Of a stretch of DNA of 64,000 bases, positions 1-11,240 are shown one piece after another. The DNA comes from Saturnia japonica (lineage: Eukaryota > Arthropoda > Insecta > Lepidoptera > Saturniidae): NCBI GenBank assembly GCA_033032175.1, contig CM065316.1:8650115-8714114 (forward strand), in the 5' to 3' direction. Each line of letters begins with the position of its first letter. The stretch's first letter is position 1. Made by a program: the position numbers and the translations under genes. The notes under the pieces are model-generated. The model was not told the origin of the DNA. It did no database searches and saw nothing but the letters and a program-made list of their open reading frames with translations.

Positions 1-220
1 TAGGTATCCGACGAACGACCACTAAACCGTGGATTTGCGTGTCTTTTGAAACAGGATTTCGCGCTGAAAAGCGCGTTTATTATCGTACTGAAAAGTACGG
101 TTTTTTCGTGTGCACCGAAGTGCTACACGAAATGTGCGAGCGAGACGGCGCTATGCGCGCAACGAGTACCTAGATACTCGCTACACAACAATACACCGAC
201 CTCGCTATAACACGCGGTAT

Positions 221-430
221 GAATCGCTTAAGAACTAGCTTAAGACTGTGTGTTTTGAACCGGCAGGCCTAGGACCGGGTCCGTTGATCAAAACAAACAA
301 GTCGTACACTAGTACAAGCAGAGCGTGAATGAAATGGCTTAAAAAACTAGCTTTACACTGTGTACTCTGAACCGGCAGGCCTAGGACCGGGTCCGTGGAT
401 CAGAGCAAACAAGTTTAACACTAATTTAAG
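221..430. repeat. Two-unit tandem repeat, period about 112 bp
   Basis: Two successive units share the core CCGGCAGGCCTAGGACCGGG (first at about 260, second at about 372), and the flanks (an ACTAGCTT-like start, CAAACAAGT end) also match. The core is GC-rich and contains the palindrome AGGCCT. Upstream sequence (1-220) is moderately GC-rich and not recognised. It may be the untranslated end of a retrotransposon, but no coding sequence was seen with it. Confidence 0.75.
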
Positions 431-481
431 CAGAATGCGATAATTCGGAAAGCGATCGAGAGCGCGAGCGGACACGTCCGT

Positions 482-733
482 TCACGTCAGCGGTCGAAAT
501 CGGAATCCATGTCTTACGGAATGGGTGGGTACCTTTATATTGAGTTTACCCAGCAATTCACTACCAAGAATACCATTTTGAATACTTTGTGAAGCGTACA
601 TCAGGTCTGCAACATTTCTTCTATTTTCAAGACTTATAAGATTAAACTCTTTAAGCCTATAATCATAGTCTGATAGTAAATATATCTCTAATTCTGTTAT
701 TTGGGAATCATCCATTGTTTTTAAATTTAACAA
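482..733 (-). pseudogene. LINE (non-LTR retrotransposon) reverse transcriptase, C-terminal fragment
   Basis: The translation carries a motif typical of the thumb/C-terminal part of jockey/CR1-type LINE polymerases: a 'YRLKEFNLISLENRR' stretch, then a hydrophobic helix, then 'LNIKVPTHSVR'. Only about 80 residues remain. The fingers/palm domain with the YADD box and the endonuclease are absent, so this is a dead scrap. The clade is assigned by motif likeness only. Confidence 0.6.
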
Positions 734-1335
734 GGTTATTACATAATTACTAAAATACGTTAATCTTGTATTAGCACCTCCACGTAATCTAATAATTTCT
801 GTAATCCGACTTTCACTCTTATTTCATTATTATCGGAAAGTAATGGCTCAAATTAAACAAAAAAAAATTACGTCGTATAAAATGAAATAATTATATAGTA
901 AATAATTCGTTGCCAGGTTAAAAATCACAATAAATATAAACAAAGTGATCGTTATCTATAAATTAGGTCTACAGAAATATATAACTGCCGAAAAATTGAA
1001 AAAAATGTTTAAATGGTATTCTGGTACGTGACTCGGCGCGGCGCGGCGGTAGGTCCACCAAAAAGACTGCAATCTTGAATTTTGAACGTTCTTAATGTAG
1101 TATTCCGTAGTATGTTGGTCATGTGCTTACAACAAACAGAAGTATCCTCGATGTACGAAATAAAATGCCTCCCTTCACAGGCGACCTCTGATTGACCTTA
1201 GGGCTGGTGTATTGTCACGTGCAATATGACGTCGATATACTGCTGTCTTTTTACCCGACTTCGGCGAAGCGAAAAGAAGGGTTATGATTTTAACTGTTAT
1301 GTGTGTATGTATGTTCATCTGTACGCGATTTTCTT
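734..1335. other. No gene seen; AT-rich spacer with one CpG islet
   Basis: No coding potential was recognised. It holds a very GC-rich islet at 1033-1048 (CGGCGCGGCGCGGCGG), which recurs elsewhere in the window. From about 1245 it has a segment beginning TACCCGACTTCGGCGAAGCG that reads like a lepidopteran interspersed repeat. Confidence 0.5.
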
Positions 1336-1850
1336 CTAAACCACGTAACATGATTTGTAAAATGAAATATTGTTAGAAGCGTCTTGATTGTCCGCTGGCT
1401 ATAGGATATATAACTTCAAACTGAATTCAATATGTCTGCATTTTTTTTTCAATATTTTTGAATTGTATCGTGTAGGATATTAAATGATAGGGTTTAACTA
1501 GCACATTTCAAAAATATTATATATTTGTAACTGTTGCCTACGGGTTAGCTTGCATTAACTCGTTTAGTGCGTTTAATATAATTTACTAAACCACCTAACA
1601 TTATTTGAAAAATGAGATGTCGTTACTAGCTTCTTGGTTGTCCGCAGGTTATGGGCTATGTAATGTGACACTGAAATCAATATGACGCCCTCTAGAGAAC
1701 ATGAAGTCCGGCATTCATTTAAAAATATTTGTGAATTAAACCGGTTTCTGTATCAAATAAAAGATTTTAATTAGCACATTAAAAATATATATATTACTAG
1801 CTGTTTCCTGCAGCTTTGCTTGCATTAACTCGATAAATGTGTATAATACA
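1336..1850. repeat. Diverged tandem duplication, two units of about 250 and 265 bp
   Basis: Unit 1 begins CTAAACCACGTAACATGATT at 1336 and unit 2 begins CTAAACCACCTAACATTATT at 1586. Both contain TTGGTTGTCCGC-like and ATGGGCTATGTA-like stretches, and both end with GCTTGCATTAACTCG. The second unit has ACTAGCTGTTTCCTGCAG near its end, resembling a Helitron-like terminus read in reverse. It is probably a tandem copy of a non-autonomous element. Confidence 0.65.
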
Positions 1851-2213
1851 TATAATTTATAAAATCACATCACGGGTAATGCTTACGCTATAATAAAAGT
1901 TTATAACTCCAATTATGTGAGTTTTGTAAGAGCTGGAAGCTATCCTCTCTGCCTTCCCTGCTTCCACGCACCCACGCACCCACGCAAGCGCGCCAAATGA
2001 TACTAAATATTGAAATTTCCAATTGGACTTCTTAACACTCCGGCCAGAGGCTAGGTAATGGACCTTCCGCCCTCTGTGCTCTTTCACGTAGCAATCGATT
2101 CCAAGTTTTTGAATTAGATTTCTTTTGCCTACCCCCGCCCCTGACTAAAATTCTGGCTAAGCGTAGAGCATTGCCACATACTTTCTCGCTAAAACAAAAC
2201 CCCAAAATAATTT
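1851..2213. other. No gene seen; spacer
   Basis: It contains CCACGCACCCACGCACCCACGC (short 8-bp repeats) at about 1960-1985. A short open frame on the minus strand here has no recognisable similarity and I do not call it. Confidence 0.4.
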
Positions 2214-2757
2214 AAATTAAAAAAAAAGTTTAAAAACTTAAACCCGACTACGGAATATGGCTCTCTAAAAAGTAAGAAACAAGAAAATATTATTGTCCGA
2301 AATTTTTATCTACTAACTATTCATATATTTATCATCTAATAAGTAAATAACTTATATGTATATTTAAATTTAACACATGGATATAGAGATGTTTAGAGGA
2401 TAGCCGTGGTTGCCCTAAGGATTGCTTACTTAAAATTCTTGAAAATACATTTTAGGATATTAATAAATCATTATTATCAACATTCAGCCTCTCGAGTATG
2501 TCCCTGCTATAAACGACTATTACACTAGACGTAACCTCGTAACCTCGTAACATCACATCACATTATACTATACCACATATCACATCACACTAAATCCATG
2601 TGTTCAATTTAAATATATAAGTTATTTATTTATTAAATGATAAATAATTGATTATTAGATAAGAATTTCGGACAATTATATTTTCTTGTTTATTACCTAC
2701 TTTTTAGAGAGCGATATTCCGTAGTCGGGTTTTAGTTTTTAAACTTTTTTTTTATTT
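2214..2757. mobile_element. Fold-back (long inverted repeat) element, non-autonomous
   Basis: Two arms of about 165 bp (2214-2382 and 2595-2757) are inverted copies of each other. AAACCCGACTACGGAATAT in the left arm faces ATATTCCGTAGTCGGGTTTT in the right arm, and the match runs on through TTCGGACAAT and the ATTTAAATTTAACACATGGA part. The roughly 210-bp centre is unique and has CATCACATCACA repeats near its right side. No transposase is inside. This is a MITE or fold-back element of unknown superfamily; target-site duplications were not resolved. Confidence 0.8.
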
Positions 2758-2869
2758 CACTATAATCTTCTTTTAATGTTAAGGCGAAGGACCATTGTTT
2801 GATATGCTTCGAAAGCTTAAGTTTGTGGAGATGTAGGGCTGGTAGAGTTACTTATTAGGTATAGAAAAA

Positions 2870-3382
2870 TTGGTACAACGGCAATGGTTTAATATGAATG
2901 AATACATAGATAAAATTTTGCGCGATTCGAAAAATATCACAACGACTATGGCGAGTATAAGGACAACTGAAGAAGCACAAAAGACGACCCTGGCATTTTC
3001 AGAAAGGACAACTGGACCCATTGTGGTCCTGGAGAGGAATCTGGAGCTGGACAGTTTTTGTGTCAAGCACTGGGCAGACAGGGCCCCAGTACTTCAGCGT
3101 TGGAGACTGTGCCGGACAGAAAACGGTCGCATGGTGATGAAGCTGGTTCGGACGGAGGTAGATCCCGTGAGCATTCGGGTGTGGCTGGAGAGCCAAGCAT
3201 GTTGCAGGACTGTGCTGCTGCTAGACCGGCCTACGGTGACGAGTCAGAATTTGTCGCGGATGTGGGGGTTCTTGAGTGGATCGAGTTTCTTGACCCAGCG
3301 AGACTCAGAGCCCTCGCTAAAGAGAAAACCGATGATACCCTTGAGGTTGCCAAGAAATCTGATCCTGGTTAGTATTGATTAG
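2870..3382 (+). pseudogene. Possible retrotransposon gag-like fragment
   Basis: Overlapping open frames (2870-3382 and 3058-3372) read through GC-richer sequence than the surroundings. The N-terminal part is helical in character (NMNEYIDKILRDSKN...), and the second frame ends WIEFLDPARLRALAKEKTD. No zinc knuckle or protease motif is present. I suggest gag because the sequence just downstream (3415-3457) recurs, inverted, at the 5' edge of the minus-strand Gypsy polymerase next door. That is inference; the reading frame changes within the region, so the sequence is probably decayed. Confidence 0.3.
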
Positions 3383-3414
3383 TTAGTGACTGGTTAGTAG
3401 ATTAGTTGGATAGC

Positions 3415-3457
3415 ATTAGGTGTGTAGTGATGAGTGTTACTGTTGAGTGATGACTGT
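3415..3457 (+). repeat. Inverted repeat flanking the minus-strand Gypsy pol, left copy
   Basis: TAGGTGTGTAGTGATG followed by TTACTGTTGAGTGATGACTG is found here. The same block occurs on the opposite strand at 5641-5684. The left copy carries an extra AGTG-like insertion of about 3-4 bp. Confidence 0.75.
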
Positions 3458-3499
3458 GGTGTGTCATGATGTATGTTTATGGTATGTGGTCAGTGTGAT

Positions 3500-5640
3500 G
3501 TGTTAGGGTCACGCAGTATGAAGGCCGGCTTAATGCGGTCTATCGATACGGTAACCTGTTTTTTTGGTTGGTTGGCCGTACACCAACTCGGCTGCTAAAG
3601 CCTGAGCGTCCTCCTTGAAGGCGCTACGAACACCTAACATGACTAGTGGAAGATAGTCCACCCAACTGTCATTGCCGTGGCAGGTGATAGCAGCCTTGAG
3701 TTGCCGGTGGAATCTCTCCACCAGTCCGTTACAGGAGGGATGGTACGCAGTTGTTCTGCGATGTTGAAACCCGATAATGGCAGATAGGCATTTAAATATT
3801 GCGGATTCAAACTGCCTACCTCTATCGGTTACTATATCTGACGGGCAACCGAAACGAGCGATCCATCCATTCAGTAAAGTCCTTGCGACCGTTTCTGCAG
3901 TTATGTCTGCTAAAGGTATTGCCTCAGGCCATCACGTAAAGCGATCGACGGCTGCCAGACAATACCGGAAATCTTGGCACAAGGGTAAAGGGCCCACAAG
4001 GTCTATGTGAATAAACGTAAACCTTGAACTGAGTAATTTGAATGCAGAATTTGAATGCGAGCGGAGACGTGCCTTGTGGTCTTTGAGCGCTGGCAAGCCA
4101 GACATGAACGAACCCACTCACGGCAGTCTTTCCTAACCCCAGGCCACACATATCGGTCAGCAACAAGCCTTGCGGACGCAATGCTACCTGGGTGACTCAA
4201 TGAGTGCAGGCTAAGGAAAATTGTCTTGCGCAACTCTTTGGGCACGAATGGTCTGGGCGTAGGGGTGCTGATGTCACAATAAATTTGAGTCTGTGACCCT
4301 GGAAGGGTTACCTTTTTTATTTGCAGTGAGGTATCCCCAATAAGGAGTTGTTTTAGCTCCTGTTCTTCCTGCTGAGCTGCAGCGATCCTTTCAGCGTGCA
4401 CAGGTTGAGTAATCTCCTCAATGCGTGAAAGGGCATCCGCCACGACATTGTTCTTGCCAGAAATATGTCTGATGTCCGTCGTAAACTGGGCTATAAGGTC
4501 CAGGTGACGGAACTGTCGTGGGGAGCAGTTTTCTTTACGAGAGTGGAAGGCGAAAGTGAGAGGCTTGTGGTCTGTATAAATCACAAAGTCGCGAGCCTCC
4601 ACCATGTGTCGAAAATATTTAATACTCTCGTAAATGGCGAGTAGTTCGCGGTCGTAAGGAGAATACTTAACCTGCGCCTCGTTCAGCTTCCGTGAGAAGA
4701 AAGCTAGAGGCTCCCATGCTCCTGCTTTTAGCTGCTGAAGGACTGCACCAATGGCTTTGTCAGAAGCATCCGTGACTAACGCCAACTTAGCGTTGCAGTC
4801 AGGATGAGCCAACAGTGCTGCTCGACAAAAGGCTGTTCTTGCAGTTCTGAAATGCCTCGTACTCCTCGGGTGAAAATTTAACTGGGTGTAAACCCTTAAC
4901 GGAGCCTACGAGGAGAGAATTTAAAGGTACCTGGTACGAAGCTGCGACTGGAATGAAACGGCGATAAAAGTTTAACATCCCAAGAAACCTGCGTAACTCT
5001 CTGACAGTCTTGGGTGCTGGGAAATTTTGAACTGCCTCGACCTTGGAAGGCAGTGGACTGGTACCTTTGGCTGATACATGACAGCCTATGAAGTTCACCT
5101 CCGATACTCCGAAGACGCACTTAGAACTGTTGATGACCATACCGTATTTTCTGAGTCTGGTGAAAAGCTGACGCAGGTGGTGCTCGTGGGTCTTTTGGTC
5201 TTTTGAGAAGACCAAAAAATCGTCGCAGTATGCGTACGTGAAGTCGAGACCCCTGAGCATCTCATCCACAAAGCTCTGAAACGTCTGTCCGGCATTTCGA
5301 AGTCCAAACGTCATGAATGGGAATTCAAAAAGACCGAACGGCGTTGGGATCGCAGTCTTCGGGATATCTTCAGAATATACGGGAATTTGATTAAAAGCTT
5401 TTACCAGGTCAATCTGAGAGAATACGGCACAGCCAGACAGGCAATGGGCGAAGTCCTGGATGTGTCTGATGGGGTATTGGTCAGGAATGGTTCGGGCGTT
5501 CAGCATTCTGTAGTCGCCACAGGGACGCCAACCGTCATCTTTCTTGGGTGCGAGGTGAAGAGGCGACTACCAAGGTGACTCAGACGGGCGACAGGTACCA
5601 CTCTGTAACATGGAGTCAAATTCGGCCCTGGCTATTTTAA
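3500..5640 (-). pseudogene. Ty3/Gypsy retrotransposon polyprotein: reverse transcriptase, RNase H, integrase (broken)
   Basis: Read on the minus strand, the order is RT, RNase H, integrase, as in Ty3/Gypsy elements. RT: WRPCGDYRMLNARTIPDQYP, then FSQIDLVKAFNQIPV, and YCDDFLVFS (active-site YxDD) near 5220. RNase H: YDRELLAIYESIKYFRH and YTDHKPLTFAF. Integrase: an HHCC zinc motif in HPGSIASARLV...CLACQRSK, then HIDLVGP, VTDRGRQFES and NGLVERFHRQL, giving the D, D, E residues. Breaks: a frameshift near 4805 between RT and RNase H, another near 4060-4100, an in-frame TGA near 3935, and a stop in the RT start region near 5575. No protease or gag is attached on this strand. The element is defective. 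Confidence 0.9.
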
Positions 5641-5684
5641 GTACAGTCATCACTCAACAGTAACATCACTACACACCTAACGCG
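5641..5684 (-). repeat. Inverted repeat flanking the minus-strand Gypsy pol, right copy
   Basis: This is the reverse complement of the 3415-3457 block. It abuts the upstream edge of the minus-strand RT and marks the border with the next, oppositely oriented Gypsy-like element. Confidence 0.75.
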
Positions 5685-5919
5685 GATAACCAGGACTTAC
5701 GTTCCGCTGACAATGACGTCATTAGAGCGACGCGGTCAGGACGTCGCGTTAAATTTCCCGACTATTATCGCCCTTGACGGTCTCTGGAAGTAAATATTAC
5801 ACACAAATAAGTGTACTGAGTCACTACATCACCCCCTTCCCGCAATGTAGGATAGTAGGATGCATCTTATGTGGCTCGATAGATGTCACTATGTGTCGCT
5901 ATGTAGATGTCGCCACATA

Positions 5920-7523
5920 TGGAAGGAAGTTTATGCTAAGAACTGATCATAAGCCGTTGACATATATTTTTGGAAATAAAGTAGGTATACCCGTTATGGC
6001 GGCCGCGCGGATATAGAGGTGGGCTGTTTTACTATCTGGATATAATTAATAATATAGAATATGTAGCATCGGACAAGAATTGTGCCGACGCGTTATCACG
6101 ACTTCCAGTAAACGGTACCGATAGCAAAATAAATAGAGAAGTATCTTATGTTAATTTTGTGGAACGATTTTTACCTATAACGAATAATTATGTAAGAATG
6201 GCTACTGTGAGGGATCCTGTTATGAGTAGTGTAGTAAGTTACCTTCGAACGGGTTGACCGACGACATGTCCGGAAGACACAATTAAACCTTATTATAATA
6301 AGCGTAATGAGTTGTATCTAGAACGTGATTGTGTAATGTGGGGATATCGCATAATCGTACCACCACTACTTCGAGAAACTGTGTTAAAACAGTTACACTC
6401 GGGTCATATGGGTATAGTCAAAACTAAAAGCATAGCCCGTAGTTACGTGTGGTGGCCCGATATTGATATAGATTTAGAACAGGTATGCAAGCAGTGTGAA
6501 ACTTGTGCTGCAGAATCGCAAGCCCCTCCTCGTGCTCCGCCGCAACCTTGGCCTTATCATATTCAACCGTGGTCTAGGATCCATTTAGATTTTTTGGGCC
6601 CTTTTAATAGTAGGATGTTTTTGGTTCTCGTTGATTCTGGTTCCAAATGGCTCGAAATTTTTGAAATGCCGAAAACAAATGCTTTTTCTACAATCAAAGA
6701 GCTCAGGGCTACTTTTGCACGCTTTGGACTACCGACTGAAGTGGTGTCAGACCAAGGACCACCGTTCACGAGTCTGGAATTTAAAAACTTTTTAACTGCT
6801 AATGGAATCCGTCAGTCTTTTTCACCGATGTACCATCCATCATCTAATGGTGCCGCTGAGAATGCCGTTAAATTATGTAAGCAAACCATTAAGAAAGCAT
6901 ATAGGGATTCAGTAGACGTGGATGCCGCACTACAGACTTTTCTATTAGCTTATAGAAATAGTATTCATAGTATTTCTGGTGAAATCCCAGCGCTGTTACT
7001 CCAACGTCGCTCTTTACGTTCTCGTCTCGATTTATTACATGGCGGACGCGTTCTCGATGATCATGTTAGGAATTCACAAGCACGACGAACAAAAAACGCA
7101 GGCGGAATACCGCGAACTTTAAATGAAGGTGAGGAGGTTTGGATGAGAACTTATGGGGAACGAGACAAATGGGTTCGAGGTACAATAACTGAGAGGGAAG
7201 GTAAGCGAAGGTACGTTGTGGACGCGGGTAATGGTCGGCTTTCGCGAAGACATGTTGATCAATTGAAACGTAGATCTTTATTAACTGATGTTCAGTACCC
7301 ATCACAAAATGATAAAGATTATTTAGTATCCAGGGGTGGTGAGGATGCTGTAGTTTACCCGAGATCGGAAATGAAGGCGAAGGTTGCCGATGATGAGGTG
7401 GCAGGCAGTGAACAAGAGAATGATATTGATAGTTGTCCAGTAAGTCCACCTGGCTCCCCTGAATTCGAGTCCGCAACTTCACCTCCATTAGAGTCTCCAA
7501 AAGAACCGCGTTATCTATCCTAA
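5920..7523 (+). pseudogene. Second Ty3/Gypsy element: RNase H end and integrase (K02A2.6/Mag-like)
   Basis: The remnant opens with the RNase H motif KFMLRTDHKPLTYIFG (about 5930), then a TAG at 6014-6016 and a frame slip, and resumes as VASDKNCADALSRLPV. From 6312 an open frame of about 400 residues encodes the integrase. It has the zinc motif HSGHMGIVKTKSIARS...CKQCETC, then IHLDFLGPF, VVSDQGPPFTSLEF and SSNGAAENAV (D, D, E all present). A basic C-terminal segment follows with RRYVVDAGNGRLSRRHVDQL. RT, protease and gag are missing upstream. It lies head to head with the minus-strand Gypsy remnant and belongs to a different lineage, judging by its integrase sequence. Confidence 0.9.
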
Positions 7524-7714
7524 GCGATCACGGAAACCAGTAATTAGATATAGCATTGATGAATATCATAAGTGAATGTTGCTTGTAATTTGTTGTATGT
7601 GATTATATTATTGTTCATTTAAAATTTTGTTATGCCATATATAGTCTTGTAAAAGTTATTGTTATATTTAGAGCATTATTGTTATATAAGCCTTATAAGG
7701 ATATTCATATATTT

Positions 7715-7833
7715 AGTGAGGCGGTGTGATGTATTATGTATTTATTTGTACACGCCACTCGTACGTCAGTCGTGTCAGTTGGCCGTGCAAGCCAGACGTA
7801 TCTAATACATAAAACAGTTATAGTATGTTTTAA
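7715..7833 (+). mobile_element. Polypurine tract and truncated 3' LTR of the plus-strand Gypsy element
   Basis: AGTGAGGCGG (7715-7724) is purine-rich and is followed by TGTGATGTATTATG, the expected TG start of an LTR, about 200 bp after the polyprotein end. After about 110 bp the sequence passes into a Helitron-like repeat, so the LTR is cut short. No second LTR was found, so the LTR call rests on position and the TG start. Confidence 0.5.
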
Positions 7834-8209
7834 AAAAAAATCCGCGATAGCATATACTTGTCTCTTACATATAATACACAATAACATATATTGTGATTTT
7901 GTTTTGTTGAATATTAAAAATTGATTTAAGAGCATTATTTTTAGGTATGGCATTTTAATCCTTACTAAAAAAGTTTCTTTATATTAAAATAATTTAGACA
8001 GTTAACAAATTAGACAATTAAGGAAAAAAAATATTTTTGCTTTTTAGAGCATGTTATTTAGACACATAGTTTAGGAAATAATGAAAAATTAAAATAATTT
8101 TTATTTGCGTAAAGTGAGAACAATTATGATAAGCTACACGGGTGCGTTAATGGCGACACAGTGTTTGTCGGATAAAATTAACACGGGTGAAACTATGGTG
8201 CACAGCTAG
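7834..8209 (+). mobile_element. Helitron-like non-autonomous element, family 1, copy 1 (5' truncated)
   Basis: It matches copies at 19555-19990 and 29000-29622. Shared landmarks are TCCGCGATAGCATATAC, GAGCATTATTTTTAGG and GTGTTTGTCGG. The 3' end reads AACACGGGTGAAAC...GCACAGCTAGT; a CTAG end preceded by a short GC stem is the hallmark of Helitron 3' ends. There is no coding sequence. Confidence 0.6.
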
Positions 8210-8549
8210 TTATATATATATTACGTTAGATTCAACTTTACATTTAAAATTATATAATTTTGTCATCAATGTAATCAACACAATCTCAATTAAATCACCT
8301 ACATGAACATAATATTTCATTAATTCTAAATAAATTAACTATGTTGCGAAATTAAATCATGCGATCTTGCTAAGTCATGCCAATGCAATTCATATTCTGT
8401 GTTTTGATTGGTGATACTTATCTCGATTCAATTACATAGCCCTTTTTCATGGACCATAATAATATGATGAAGAGGCAAGCGTTGATATTTATACACATTA
8501 TATACAAGAAGAAGAATAATATTAATTAATTAATAATAAAATAAATAAA

Positions 8550-8891
8550 CTTGAAGAGTCTATTTGTAATGTCAAAATAACGACTTTGTACTAATTGTAT
8601 ATGAAAGTATTTTAGATACATAAAACAAAAAACCAATTTTTAAAATTGTTGTCTACCTGTTTGTTCCGGCCAATCTCAGAAACGATTAAATTAGCAAATA
8701 GCTGATGTTTTAAGGAGTAACTTAATCTAATTTAGGAATGAAATAGGGTATCGCATAAATAAAATAATAATCATTTTTATCTTTAAAATAACCGGCACAG
8801 GCGACCACCGTTGGTAGAAGCAGGGTCACTACAATACGGACGGCATTCTGTACACCACACGAGCGAAGCCGCAGGCACAGCTATTTACATA
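8550..8891 (+). mobile_element. Helitron-like non-autonomous element, family 2, copy a
   Basis: It begins GAAGAGTCTATTTGTAATGT and ends with CGAGCGAAGCCGCAGGCACA followed by GCTA. A second copy lies at 19991-20793. As there, it follows a family-1 copy, here with a gap of about 340 bp of AT-rich DNA. Confidence 0.55.
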
Positions 8892-11240
8892 TATTAGGAT
8901 ATATTTGGTGAAAATAAATAAGGCTATTTACATATTCCACAGTCAAAGAGATTTACTTAATAAGTCTTATTAGTGGAATTTCATTTAATAGCATTAATTA
9001 TTATTCAGATTATTTAATAATAAAACCATTTTATGTATATATTACGTACAAACCCAGATAGGTACTTGTAAAACTGTTTACCACAAAAAAAAATTACATA
9101 GATAGTTAGTGAAACAAAAGTATTTGCAAAATACAATATATACTACATCAAATCTATGATATGTACTTATACAAGATGTTCTTATATTGTTTATTTAGTA
9201 TCACTTTAATAAATTGTTTACCTTCCTATTTAGCGTTATGATTTATGAAGAATGAAATCATTATCGAATTCCATTTGTAATATTCTTACAACAAGATATA
9301 TCAAGACGTTATTATAAATATACAACAAGAAAATTACATAATTTGTTGTGTATATCCGATAAACAGATTTTAGGCAAATATTATTATACAATCATAATTT
9401 ATAAGACCACTTATCACTGACAATAAACTCGCTAAAATATAATAAGCAATGCCAATCGAAGCATGTAATTACCAAATAAGACTATTAAAATAAAATATTA
9501 AAAATCTGTGATCTCGTTTTGTAATGCGTGGAAATGCAATAACGATAATTGGTATTGGTATACGATAAAAAACGCAGTTAAACTGAAGTTATAGTATGAC
9601 ATAAATAATATTCCTACACTAAAATAAAAATCCAATATTACGTAAGTTAGAATGACACAGTTTCACTTCAAATTATTTGTAAGGAGCATTTATTCGTAGG
9701 TACCATTATAACCCACTCAAAGAATATAGAAAGATGGTATAAATTATTACATAAAATAGAAGTTATTACCACCCAATATTATCAATTATCACTATTAAAT
9801 ATTTAAAAATAAACAACCTGTTTTTGTACATTTTTAATGTATAGATCTAAGTATCCATGAATTACTTATCTACTTAATTATATAATAAAATCATTTTACT
9901 CGTTCATTAAGAACATGCGTGATTTGAAAACTACGAAATCAATTAGCATATAGATTTAAAATTTAAATTTATAGGACTCAACACGAAAAAGGATCCCTTT
10001 TCTAATGGAGCTATGCAGTAATGATAACAATTAAAATGTACTTTATATTACATTTTCCAATCAAAAGAATAAAAGTCCACAATTAATTAACCAAGTAAGG
10101 ATGCGTAGTTCCCGTGAAACATGGAAGTTTCATCACATGAACGAGCTGATCCGTCCAAAATATGTGGTAGGTACGTTGCAGTTGCCTAGTATGATTTATA
10201 GATCAAAAACATTTAAGTGGAACTTTGCTTTTACAACTATGCTGGCTGTTTGAAAAATATTTTTAATCTTTTTTCAATGGTTAAATTTACAAGAATATAT
10301 TCCACTGTGCCCTATAGTTTCACCCGTGTTAAAATTCGACGAATTCTCCACCGCGCCGCGCCGCCCCCTTCACCGTCAACGCACCCATATACACTACCTA
10401 TCGTTGTTCTTGTTTTCACTTTTCGTACTTGCCTACACCTTACCAGATTGCTTGACATTCGTGGTTACTGCTCTTTAGGGTCGTACCGTAAAGTTATATA
10501 ACTTTCTCAATAAATAGGTTATAAAATGCAAAAAAGTAATAATTTCAAATATTACTGAAAATTTCAGATATTAGAAACCATAGATTTAATATATTATTAG
10601 GCTACCCGCACAACACAATATTATTGTGAAGGCCAGGTTGCAATAATATAGATTAATTGAATCGTTCCGCATACTACACAATACTTTTGTAAATTTTTCA
10701 CCATACAAACTGACTCAGTAACGCATTGTAGCTTAATCCGTGTGCAAGTGCTATATATGAAAAAAAACGTAGTGGCATTGATTGCTGTTGGTACTAACGT
10801 TATTGAATTTAAAAAGCATTCAAGAAAGAAGCATTGGAATAAAATTGGATTAGAAAAAAACTGAGTTAAATAATTTTAGTCTAATAAATGAACTTAGAGA
10901 ATAAGATGATTTTTATCTATAAACTTCTTTAATGCTTTCAAAAATATGTTCGTGCTTAATTTAAGTTTGTGTTTCTTTACATTTTTTCTCTTGCTATTCG
11001 GTTTTTTTTTTTTTTTAATAAATATCGAGTAAACTAATCCAGCGCACTATTTTTCTTTACTTTATCGCAATATACGTCGGTGGACTCACACCATAATTCT
11101 GGTTATGTTTCCCAAGTTTTAATAAATTCTATTAAATGTTGTTTTTAACACAATTTTCGATGTAGATGCTGTTTTCGTCCACCATTTTTGCAACGCGTCG
11201 CGTCTTTCTGTCCGAAATTTTTTTCTCAACTAAATTATTA
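8892..11240. other. No gene seen; long AT-rich stretch
   Basis: No open frame with recognisable similarity was found on either strand. A CpG islet (CCGCGCCGCGCCGCCC, 10351-10366) sits in a slightly GC-richer patch at 10330-10400 that contains a short open frame without homology. I make no gene call. Confidence 0.5.

Noticed and set aside
7066..7500. 144-codon open frame on the minus strand
   Set aside because: Lies wholly antisense to the Gypsy integrase reading frame, so it is a shadow.
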